Below are positions 7,961-18,774 of a stretch of 64,000 bases of DNA, in pieces. Each line of letters opens with the position of its first letter. Position 1 is the stretch's first letter. The position numbers and the translations under genes are program-made. Origin of the DNA: Haloactinomyces albus. Lineage in GTDB: Bacteria; Actinomycetota; Actinomycetes; Mycobacteriales; Pseudonocardiaceae. The DNA lies in NCBI RefSeq assembly GCF_031458135.1, contig NZ_JAVDXW010000001.1:1984001-2048000 (forward strand), in the 5' to 3' direction. The notes under the pieces were generated by a model. It was not told the DNA's origin. It ran no database searches and worked only from the letters and a program-made list of their open reading frames with translations.

Positions 7961-9547
7961 ATGCGAACACGCCCGCTCCGTCGCATGGCTGCCTGCTCTG
8001 CCGCGTCACTGGTGGCGATGTGCCTGTCGCTGCCCACCGCGGTGGCCCAGAACACGCCGCCGACCACGCCGGTTCCCGAGCCGGAGAACCCCGGTCAGCC
8101 GCCGGCCTCCCAGCCACCGCCGGTCCCCCAGCCGGGTCCGGTGGTGGCGGAAGCGGGCACCGGCATCGGGATGCTGCGGATCCTGCCCGGCGCCGTGCCG
8201 GGTGACTCGATCATCGAGGATCCCGAGTTCAACGACAAACTGCCGAGGCAGTCGCTGCTCGAAGCCGGGATGGGGATTGCGGTCGCGCAGGCGAATTCGG
8301 AGGCCTACCTCGCGCAGGAACGCGCCATCGCCGAATCGTCCCCGGTCGGATTCGCGGTGGGGGGTAACGCGCCACTCCTGCCCGGATCACTGGCCCAGAC
8401 GGCACTGCCGGACCATTCGGAGCCCACCACGAGCGGACTGCAGCCGCCGTCGTCACCCGCGAGGAAACTGCTCGATGCCGGACTCGTCGAAGGCAGTGTG
8501 CAGGCGCGCTGGGATCGGCGGCTCGGCCCGTGTGTCCAGCCCATCGCGGACTCGAAAACGTCGATGGCCGGCATCTCCGCCGTCAACGTCCTGCCATCGC
8601 TGCCTTCCGGACCCGAGGAACTGACGTCTCTGCTTTCCGGCGATGGCAAGAATTCCGGAATGGACACGGCTACCGCCCATGCCCTCGGTGCGCAACTCGG
8701 CGACATGCAGGGACCGCTGTCCCGACTCGGCGGGCTCCTCACCGGACAAACCGAGGCAGCGGGTGGCGCGGGAGCACTGCTGAGCGTTCCCGGGGCGATC
8801 CGGGCGCACTCCAACATTCGGCTCGTCGATGTGCCGGGCCAGGACGGCAAGGCGGTCCGATCGACGTCGCGGTTCCGGCTCGGAAGTATCCGCCTGTTCG
8901 CGGGAACACAGCAGGAAATTCGGATCGACGTCGTCAGCACGCCGACCCTGACGGCCACCTCCACCGGAGATCCGGAGACCTCCACTGTGGAATACCAGGC
9001 GCCGGTGCTACGAGTCTCCCAGGGTGGTGAGAAGATCGGCGCACTCAGCGCGACGAATCCGAACATCGAGGTGCCCATCGGGGTTCCGATGCCGGGATCG
9101 GGAGTCGACTCCGATACGCCACTGGTGGGCCATCCCGAGATGCCCCACGTTCTCGACATCGGCGTACTGCGGTTGAGCATCGGCGATGTACAGAAGTCCC
9201 GGGACGGCGACGAGGTCCGCGCCCTCGCACGGCTGCTCGATGTGACGGTTCTCCCGGGCGAATCGTTGGGCATTCCCACGTCACTGGCCGAGATCTCGTT
9301 CGGGGAACAGGCTGTCCGGGCGGACGCACCGACAGGGGGTGTCCACTGCGATGTCCCCGCACCGACCACCTCCTCGGCCGCCGCGCCCTCGCCCGCCACA
9401 CCGGATTCCGAGAACGACCGGTCACAGACGGTGCCTGTACTGGCCGTGACCAGCGGTGCTTATCACACTGTGCCGCTGTTCTGGACCGGTTCTTGCCTGC
9501 TGATCCTCGGGGCCATCCTCGTCTCCGCCGTTCCCCGGAGACGCTGA
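7961..9547 (+). CDS. Large secreted protein with C-terminal membrane anchor, function unknown
   Basis: A 528-aa protein. The N-terminus MRTRPLRRMAACSAASLVAM begins a Sec signal peptide ending around AVAQNTP; a Pro-rich linker (PEPENPGQPPASQPPPVPQP) follows. The middle 300 residues look like beta-rich extracellular domains (VSTPTLTATSTGDPETSTVE, then VEYQAPVLRVSQGG). A Ser/Pro/Ala-rich stalk precedes a final hydrophobic helix FWTGSCLLILGAILVSAV and a PRRR tail, so it should be anchored outside with the tail inside. The architecture resembles actinobacterial surface proteins, but I do not recognise a named domain. Monocistronic between tRNA-Thr and the convergent holB. Confidence 0.8.
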   Translation: MRTRPLRRMAACSAASLVAMCLSLPTAVAQNTPPTTPVPEPENPGQPPASQPPPVPQPGPVVAEAGTGIGMLRILPGAVPGDSIIEDPEFNDKLPRQSLLEAGMGIAVAQANSEAYLAQERAIAESSPVGFAVGGNAPLLPGSLAQTALPDHSEPTTSGLQPPSSPARKLLDAGLVEGSVQARWDRRLGPCVQPIADSKTSMAGISAVNVLPSLPSGPEELTSLLSGDGKNSGMDTATAHALGAQLGDMQGPLSRLGGLLTGQTEAAGGAGALLSVPGAIRAHSNIRLVDVPGQDGKAVRSTSRFRLGSIRLFAGTQQEIRIDVVSTPTLTATSTGDPETSTVEYQAPVLRVSQGGEKIGALSATNPNIEVPIGVPMPGSGVDSDTPLVGHPEMPHVLDIGVLRLSIGDVQKSRDGDEVRALARLLDVTVLPGESLGIPTSLAEISFGEQAVRADAPTGGVHCDVPAPTTSSAAAPSPATPDSENDRSQTVPVLAVTSGAYHTVPLFWTGSCLLILGAILVSAVPRRR

Positions 9548-9579
9548 GTGATCAGCGGCACCACCTCGGGAAGTCGAAA

Positions 9580-9599
9580 GCCCGCCCGGCCGGGCGGGC
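9580..9599. terminator. 20-bp perfect GC palindrome between convergent genes
   Basis: GCCCGCCCGG followed by its exact complement CCGGGCGGGC, between the ends of the secreted-protein gene and holB. It can form a hairpin in both transcripts; no U-run follows. Confidence 0.6.
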
Positions 9600-9650
9600 G
9601 GGCGGAATCACACCGACCGGCCCGGCTGTACCGGGCCTGGACTGGTCGCA

Positions 9651-10919
9651 CTACTGATGCAGGGTGGCGACCATCGCTTCGACGGCGAAAAGGGGCTTGA
9701 CGTTGCGAGCCAATGCGCTGCGACAGTCCAGCACGGCTTCCAACCGGCGCAAGGTCGATTCCGAGGTCCATTCCGCAGCCGCCTTGGACACATCGCGGGC
9801 ACAGTCCGGGTGGTTCAGCGGTGCCGCGGAACCGAAACGCGTCACCAGCACATCCCGGTAGAAACCGGCCAGATCCATCAGCGCCAGGTCCAGGGCATCG
9901 CGCTGCGAACGGGTCGCGCGGGACTTCTGTTTCCTCTCCAACTCCTTGATCGCCGCGTTCGCGCCGCGCGTGGCCGATGCCGTTCCCTTCCCGGTGCCAC
10001 CCGCCCCCATCGCCGTACGGAGTTCTTCCTTCTCCGCTTCGTTGCGGGACTCGTTGGCCTCCGTGGCCTCCGCCTCGGCGGTGCGCACGAGTTCGCCCGC
10101 GGCGGAGAACACATCCGAGAAACGGGACAGTCCCACCGGGATCCGCAGCACCGCCTCGCGCCGCTCCCGTGCCTGCGGATCGGTCGCGAGCCGCCGTGCA
10201 CGTCCGATGTGGCCGCCACAGACCGAAGCCGCCCACCGAGCCAGCTCATCGGGCACCCCGTCCCGCTCTCGCAGCACCTCGGCGATGGAACCGGCAAGAG
10301 GAGTGCGTAGCTGCACCGGACGACAGCGTGAGCGGATCGTGACCGGAACATCCTGCGGATGATCCGACGGCGCACACAGCAGGAACACCGTGCGATCAGG
10401 GGGCTCTTCGATGACCTTGAGCAGCGCATTGCCCGCGCCTTCGGTCAGCCGGTCGGCATCCTCGATCAGTACCACCCGCCAGTGGCCCGTCGCGGGCCTG
10501 CGCGCGGCGGCCTGGACCAACGAGCGCATCTCGGAAACCGAAATGGACAGCCCCTCCGGCACGACCACCTGGACATCGGCGTGGGTTCCGGTCAGCACCG
10601 TGCGGCACGCCGAACACTCCCCACAGCCGGGCATGTTCCCGGCCGGGGCAGTGCATTCCAGCGCGGCGGCGAAAGCCCGCGCAGCCACCGAACGACCCGA
10701 CCCGGGAGGACCTGTGAACAGCCACGCATGGGTCATCGCCCCGGTGTCGGCGGACTCGCCGCGCACCCGGAGACCTGCGGCTCGCGCTGCGGCAAGAAGC
10801 CCACGCACCACATCGGGCTGCCCCACGACGTCGGACCATACGCCGGTGGTCGGCGGTGTCACCCCGGATCGAGCCTCCTCGATCGGGTCGAGCGCGTATC
10901 CCGCTTCGCTGCGCTCCAT
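9651..10919 (-). CDS. holB: DNA polymerase III subunit delta'
   Basis: Part of the clamp loader that opens and places the beta sliding clamp. The first half is an AAA+ module: a Walker A-like GPPGSGRS in which the usual Lys is Arg (delta' does not hydrolyse ATP), a zinc ribbon CGECSAC, VVLIEDADRLTEGAGNALLK and the SRC motif (TIRSRCRPVQ). A long charged insertion (EATEANESRNEAEKEEL) precedes the C-terminal oligomerisation domain. I start it at ATG 10919; a GTG at about 10863 in GVTPPTTGVW is an alternative, and the frame is open to 10964. It lies downstream of topA, as in Rv3644c/Rv3646c, although the intervening adenylate cyclase of M. tuberculosis is absent. Confidence 0.92.
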   Translation of the reverse strand: MERSEAGYALDPIEEARSGVTPPTTGVWSDVVGQPDVVRGLLAAARAAGLRVRGESADTGAMTHAWLFTGPPGSGRSVAARAFAAALECTAPAGNMPGCGECSACRTVLTGTHADVQVVVPEGLSISVSEMRSLVQAAARRPATGHWRVVLIEDADRLTEGAGNALLKVIEEPPDRTVFLLCAPSDHPQDVPVTIRSRCRPVQLRTPLAGSIAEVLRERDGVPDELARWAASVCGGHIGRARRLATDPQARERREAVLRIPVGLSRFSDVFSAAGELVRTAEAEATEANESRNEAEKEELRTAMGAGGTGKGTASATRGANAAIKELERKQKSRATRSQRDALDLALMDLAGFYRDVLVTRFGSAAPLNHPDCARDVSKAAAEWTSESTLRRLEAVLDCRSALARNVKPLFAVEAMVATLHQ

Positions 10920-11005
10920 TGCGACCGACCTACTTCCACCATCAGCGCACCCTGCATTCGGCACGGTACGCCGCCGTCCTGATGGTCCCCTGACCAGGAG
11001 GACCG

Positions 11006-14032
<3,027 letters not shown>

Positions 14033-14317
14033 GCCTACCTGCTCTCGTCTCTGGAAAATGTCCGATTGGCCAGTGTGCACCGTGCACGCCCCATCGTGCC
14101 GTGCCGGGGACGCACAGCGTTGCACACAACGCAGGGTTCCCGCGCGTTTCACCAGTACGAACGCGCCCCCATCCTGACGTGTTCCAGCACCCGATCCGGC
14201 GTGTGCTGTGTCGAACACCTCAGTTCGGTGTACCGGCTTTTTCGCTTGAGTGGTCAGCCCCGGCAAGCTTTCTCCACCGGCTGCCAACCACCCACGCAAG
14301 TTCTTGCGAACGAACGA

Positions 14318-14902
14318 TCAGGAGGGCAGAGGCCACGCTCGCCCCACCATTCCATCGGGCCTCGGTCCCACCAACTCGGCGAGCCGCTCGATCCGGCGCC
14401 TGCCCGCAATCCGTAATGCGGGACCACCGCCGCGCGGGCCGACCGGTTTCGCGGGCAACCCGGCACGATCAAGCGCCGAAGCCAGTGGAGCGTGCGTTTC
14501 CGGAGCGTGCGGATCCAGCCCGAAAGAGTAGCCGCCCGTGTCCGGGTAGCCCGCAGTCAGGGCCCAAAGTCGCAGCACCGAACCGTCGGGAACGAATCCG
14601 CTCGGTACCGACTTGACCGCGCCGTGCAGCCACAGCCCGGCGAGTCCGGTCAAGTCTGCACGGAAAGCCGTACGCAGTAGCGGATACCCCTCCTCGGAAC
14701 GGCCGAACTCGGCTTCCACGCCACGCTCTGCACATGCCGTGAGCAGCGAATTCGCCCGCCAGTCCGCGGTGACCACGACCGACAACCTCGCTGCCGTACC
14801 GCGACCGAATCCGACCGCCTGCCCCGGTCCGCACAGCAGTCCGGCGAGATCGGCAACGCGCGGGAGCCGCGCCTCGGCCGAGAAGAAGGACAGCTGGCCC
14901 AC
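14318..14902 (-). CDS. Conserved actinobacterial protein next to topA (Rv3647c-like)
   Basis: A 194-aa protein of unknown function. It begins MGQLSFFSAEARLPRVADLA and ends in the conserved block GPRGGGPALRIAGRRRIERL. No signal peptide, membrane helix or catalytic motif is evident. The basic C-terminal RIAGRRR could contact nucleic acid, but that is speculation. It lies directly upstream of topA in the same direction, as in mycobacteria and streptomycetes, hinting at a DNA-related job. The start is a GTG with only a weak ribosome site. Confidence 0.85.
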   Translation of the reverse strand: MGQLSFFSAEARLPRVADLAGLLCGPGQAVGFGRGTAARLSVVVTADWRANSLLTACAERGVEAEFGRSEEGYPLLRTAFRADLTGLAGLWLHGAVKSVPSGFVPDGSVLRLWALTAGYPDTGGYSFGLDPHAPETHAPLASALDRAGLPAKPVGPRGGGPALRIAGRRRIERLAELVGPRPDGMVGRAWPLPS

Positions 14903-15042
14903 GAAAGATCATCGTAGAACGCTCGTTCGAGTTCCACCAGGGGTGCCACACCCCGTACTTTCACTCGAAAGTGTGCACATGATGAGCGAGCAGCTCACTC
15001 CCGATCGGAGTTATCCGAACCGGGTCAGCGTGGTGTCCGGAA

Positions 15043-15705
15043 CTACTGCGGCGGCTGCTGCGACGTTCGGGGAACTTGAGACGACGGATTGGTCAGGGGC
15101 TTGCAGGCGGGAGCCTCCGCAGCGGCTTCCAGCAATGCCCGGTTCTCGTTGAAGCGGGAGAACGCGGAACCGAAGACCGACTGCCCCTTCTTGACCTCCT
15201 TCTGCACTGCTTGCTGGCCTGCGGTGAAGGACTCCTGGTCACTGGTGTCGATGTGTTCGGCCTTGGTCTTGGCCGTGCTGAGAATATCGTGTGCCCGGAC
15301 GAAGCTCTTTTCGAACGCATCCGTGACACCGTCGCCCCCCTTGATCGGCGAGGGTTGTATCTTCCGCAACCCGGTGAGCGTGTCGTCGGCCGCCTGCAAC
15401 GCCGAATCGAGCTGCGCGACCAGGGAGGACTTGAAGGCATCCCGGTTGCTCTTGTCGACCGGGGGAGCACTCTGCTGCGAGGCCGCGAAGCCTCCGATGA
15501 GCTCACACAACCGGTTCGTCCAGGCCACACTCTCGGATCCGGGTTTCCCCGGTGCCCGTGACGGTGCGGCCGTCGTCGGGGCGGCCGTTGGCGGCGCTGT
15601 CGTCGGCGAAGCGGAGGACGGTGCCGACGGTGCGCCCTGGGAGCAGCCCGCGAGCGCAATCGGGACAGCGGCCAACACCGCGACGGACGCGGAACGAAGT
15701 GTCAT
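15043..15705 (-). CDS. Putative lipoprotein
   Basis: 220 aa. Signal peptide MTLRSASVAVLAAVPIALAG with the lipobox LAGC (Cys at about residue 21), so it should be lipidated and held on the outer face of the membrane. A Pro/Ala/Thr/Ser linker follows, then a helical domain (LAQLDSALQAADDTLTGLRK-type heptads) and a Pro/Gln-rich end. The helical part contains two cysteines that may pair (RLCELIGG, PACKPL). No named domain recognised. Located between hppA and the Rv3647c-like gene, all on the minus strand. Confidence 0.82.
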   Translation of the reverse strand: MTLRSASVAVLAAVPIALAGCSQGAPSAPSSASPTTAPPTAAPTTAAPSRAPGKPGSESVAWTNRLCELIGGFAASQQSAPPVDKSNRDAFKSSLVAQLDSALQAADDTLTGLRKIQPSPIKGGDGVTDAFEKSFVRAHDILSTAKTKAEHIDTSDQESFTAGQQAVQKEVKKGQSVFGSAFSRFNENRALLEAAAEAPACKPLTNPSSQVPRTSQQPPQ

Positions 15706-15894
15706 GCACGCTCCAATGCGGTTATTCGGTGAGCACGAAAGGGATCGACTCGGCGAGGTTGTCCGCGCAGTCCCGTCTCGTCGAACGAGCCGACACGAGA
15801 GTCCTCGGCTTCCTCCACCATGCCAGTGGCACTTCCTCGCCCATGTGCACGGCGTGCCACCGAGGGGTGACGACAGTGGGCGAACCGGAAATCG

Positions 15895-15927
15895 GGGGCG
15901 CTCGACGGACGTATTGCCGAGCGCCCC
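15895..15927 (-). terminator. Terminator of hppA
   Basis: A 10-bp perfect stem GGGGCGCTCG/CGAGCGCCCC (15895-15904 with 15918-15927) and a 13-nt loop, 24 nt beyond the hppA stop on the minus strand. Confidence 0.7.
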
Positions 15928-15950
15928 GTCCTGTGCTCGAGACCCTCCGC

Positions 15951-18374
15951 TCAGGAAGCGTCGTTAACTACTTTTCCCTGGTCGGAAGGCGTTTCGGCGA
16001 TGGCGGTACTGCGCCGCTTCGATGCCACCACCGCGGTGACGATGATCGCCGTTGCGATCACGGCAACCGTGATACGCACCACCGGGGAAGCGTTCTCGCC
16101 CACCGCGAAGAGCACCACGGCCGGAGCGATGAGTACCGACACCAGGTTCATCACCTTGAGCAGCGGATTGATCGCCGGGCCCGCGGTGTCCTTGAACGGG
16201 TCGCCGACGGTGTCACCGATGACCGTCGCCGAGTGGGCCTCGGATCCCTTGCCACCGTGGTAACCGTCCTCGACGAGCTTCTTCGAGTTGTCCCAGGCAC
16301 CTCCGGAGTTGGCCAGGAAGATCGCCATCAGCGTGCCCGTGGCGATCGCCCCCGCGAGATAGCCCGCCAGCGGCCCGACCCCGAGCCCGAAGCCGACGGC
16401 GATGGGGGCCAGTACCGCGAGAAGCCCCGGGGTTGCCAGTTCCCGGAGGGAGTCCCGGGTGCAGATGTCGACCACCCGCCCGTATTCGGGGCGTTCGGAG
16501 CCGTCCATGATCCCCGGCTTGGCGGAGAACTGGCGGCGCACCTCGTAGACCACCGCTCCCGCCGCACGGGAGACCGCGTTGATCGCCAGACCGGAGAACA
16601 GGAACACCACGGCCGCACCGATGGCCACGCCGACCAGCACGTTCGGCGCGTAGACATAGAACTCCTGGTCGGCGAGCACACCGCCGACGTCGGCCAGTGC
16701 CGAATCGATCGCATCCTGATAGGAGCCGAACAGGGCGGTCGCGGCCAGTACGGCCGTCGCGATGGCGATGCCCTTGGTGATCGCCTTCGTGGTATTGCCG
16801 ACAGCGTCGAGCTCGGTGAGCACCTGTGCCCCCTCGCCCTCGAACTCACCGGACATCTCGGCAATGCCCTGTGCGTTGTCGGCGACCGGCCCGAAGGTGT
16901 CCATCGCCACGATCACGCCGACCGTGGTCAGCAGCCCCGTCCCGGCCAGGGCCACCGCGAACAGGGCCACCGTCAGCGAGCCGGACAGCAGGAAGGCGCC
17001 GAAGACGGCCGCTCCGATCACGAGCGCGGTGTAGACGGCGGACTCGAACCCGACCGACAGGCCCGTCAGGATGACCGTGGCGGGCCCCGTTATCGAGGAT
17101 CTGCCCACATCGCGCACCGGGCGGTTCTCCGTGGCGGTGAAGTACCCGGTGATCTTGAGAATGACGATTGCCAGCAGGATACCGATGATCACCGAGACCA
17201 GTGCGATCAGAGCGGGGCTTCCGTCCTGCGAGCCGATCTCCTCGGAAACGCCGCTGAGCTGGGCGAACGAGCCCGGCAGGTAGGCCACGGCGGCGATGGC
17301 ACACAGCACCGCGGAGATTCCGGCCGAGATGTAGAACGAGCGGTTGATCGCGGTCAGCGCGCTCTCGCCGGTTCTCGCCTTGGTGATGTAGACACCGAGC
17401 ACGGCCGTGACCACGCCGATGGCGGGCACGATCAGTGGAAACAGCAACCCCTGTTGGCCGAACGCCGCCGTACCGAGAATCAGCGCGGCGACCAGCGTGA
17501 CCGCGTAGGACTCGAAGAGATCGGCGGCCATTCCGGCGCAGTCCCCGACGTTGTCGCCCACGTTGTCGGCGATGGTCGCGGCGTTGCGCGGGTCGTCCTC
17601 GGGGATGTTCTGCTCGACCTTGCCGACCAGATCGGCGCCGACGTCGGCGGCCTTGGTGAAGATCCCGCCACCGACACGCATGAACATCGCCAGCAGGGCC
17701 GCGCCGAAACCGAATCCTTCCAGCACGCGTGGTGCATGGCCCGCGTAGACGAGCACCACGAGCGCCGCACCGAGCAAACCGAGTCCGATGGTGCTCATTC
17801 CGACCACGCCACCGGTGCGGAAGGCCACGCGCATCGCCTTCTCGCGTCCGCTCGCCGGGTCATTGGCCGCGGCGGCCACCCGCAGATTCGCCCGCGTGGA
17901 CAACCACATGCCGAGATAGCCGATCGCAGCCGAGAACGCCGCACCGAACAGGAAGAAGATCGACCTGCCGATCCGCTCGCCGGTGGTTTCGGCGGGCAGT
18001 GCGAACAGCAGCAGAAACACGATGGCGGCGAAGATGGCCAGTGTCCGGAACTGCCGGTTGAGGTAAGCCGAGGCTCCTTCCTGGACGGCTCGGGCGATCT
18101 CCTGCATCCGGGTGGAGCCCTGACCCGCTGCCAGCACCTCCTTGATAAGCACATAGCCGAACACCAGTGCGGCCAGAGCGACCACGAGCACCACACCGAG
18201 AATGGTGTAGTCCGCGGTGCCGAGCTGGAGTTGCTGAGCGGAATTCCGGGCAAGAACGCTTTGGGCCGCCGAGTCCTGGATCGTCGAGTCCTGGGCGAGG
18301 TCACTCCGGTTCGACGAGCCCGGTGGTGCAGTGCCCTGGGTCCAGCGTGACTGGACCGCAGTGAGCAGGGACAT
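15951..18374 (-). CDS. hppA: Membrane H+-pumping pyrophosphatase, K+-independent type
   Basis: An integral membrane pump that couples PPi hydrolysis to proton export. The substrate-binding signature DVGADLVGKVEQNIPEDDPR, the NATIADNVGDNVGDCAGMAA motif and about 16 membrane helices are visible. The sequence GNTTKAITKG has Lys where K+-dependent enzymes have Ala, so it should belong to the K+-independent, H+-translocating class (established marker for the family). I use ATG 18374 because AGGAGG precedes it by 4 nt; a start at 18413 is less likely. About 807 aa, with an N-terminal ~35-residue extra segment before the first helix. Mycobacteria lack this gene at this position. Confidence 0.95.
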   Translation of the reverse strand: MSLLTAVQSRWTQGTAPPGSSNRSDLAQDSTIQDSAAQSVLARNSAQQLQLGTADYTILGVVLVVALAALVFGYVLIKEVLAAGQGSTRMQEIARAVQEGASAYLNRQFRTLAIFAAIVFLLLFALPAETTGERIGRSIFFLFGAAFSAAIGYLGMWLSTRANLRVAAAANDPASGREKAMRVAFRTGGVVGMSTIGLGLLGAALVVLVYAGHAPRVLEGFGFGAALLAMFMRVGGGIFTKAADVGADLVGKVEQNIPEDDPRNAATIADNVGDNVGDCAGMAADLFESYAVTLVAALILGTAAFGQQGLLFPLIVPAIGVVTAVLGVYITKARTGESALTAINRSFYISAGISAVLCAIAAVAYLPGSFAQLSGVSEEIGSQDGSPALIALVSVIIGILLAIVILKITGYFTATENRPVRDVGRSSITGPATVILTGLSVGFESAVYTALVIGAAVFGAFLLSGSLTVALFAVALAGTGLLTTVGVIVAMDTFGPVADNAQGIAEMSGEFEGEGAQVLTELDAVGNTTKAITKGIAIATAVLAATALFGSYQDAIDSALADVGGVLADQEFYVYAPNVLVGVAIGAAVVFLFSGLAINAVSRAAGAVVYEVRRQFSAKPGIMDGSERPEYGRVVDICTRDSLRELATPGLLAVLAPIAVGFGLGVGPLAGYLAGAIATGTLMAIFLANSGGAWDNSKKLVEDGYHGGKGSEAHSATVIGDTVGDPFKDTAGPAINPLLKVMNLVSVLIAPAVVLFAVGENASPVVRITVAVIATAIIVTAVVASKRRSTAIAETPSDQGKVVNDAS

Positions 18375-18774
18375 CCGTCCTCCTGATTTGTGCTCGGTTC
18401 TCCCGCCGGGCACCGATGGGTCTCGGTTCCGGCACGCGGTACCGGCCTCGCCCCGGCGAGTCCTGCGGGACCCGCCGGGCGCGACGTCGTTGGCTGAGGA
18501 GTCTATTCAGGGTTCGAGTGGCTTACATCACGGTGTGCTACGTCACTTGCCACGACGTGGGATTTTGCCAGAACTGTATCGATACACCACCCTGTTGATC
18601 ACTCAATCGGCGTCTTCGCGATTTGGCCCGAACGGGTGACATAAGGTATTGGACGCACAAGATGGCCCGGGCCTCGCTCCCGATTTGGCAGCCAGCCGCA
18701 TGTCCACGGGATGCGAGTTCGGCTCACTTCGCTCCTGCACGAGTCCTCGCGGATCCCTGTGCGAGGCTCGATGG
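18375..18774. promoter_or_regulatory. Divergent intergenic region, hppA and helicase
   Basis: 400 bp without a gene; no cold-shock gene is found here, unlike the cspA of M. tuberculosis at this position. A 12-bp palindrome TGTATCGATACA (18575-18586), AT-rich for this genome, lies in the middle. TAAGGT near 18641 is a possible -10 for the rightward helicase gene. GTGTGCTACGTCAC at 18533-18546 fits the loose GTG-N8-CAC pattern of Crp sites. These assignments are tentative. Confidence 0.4.

Noticed and set aside
15552-18350. A 932-codon open frame opposite hppA
   Set aside because: It mirrors a clear membrane-PPase gene in a GC-rich genome, is rich in His, Arg and Gly, and has no recognisable domain; it is a shadow of codon bias.
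18533-18546. A Crp site upstream of hppA
   Set aside because: GTG-N8-CAC matches only loosely and lacks the TGTGA/TCACA symmetry; such matches are expected by chance.
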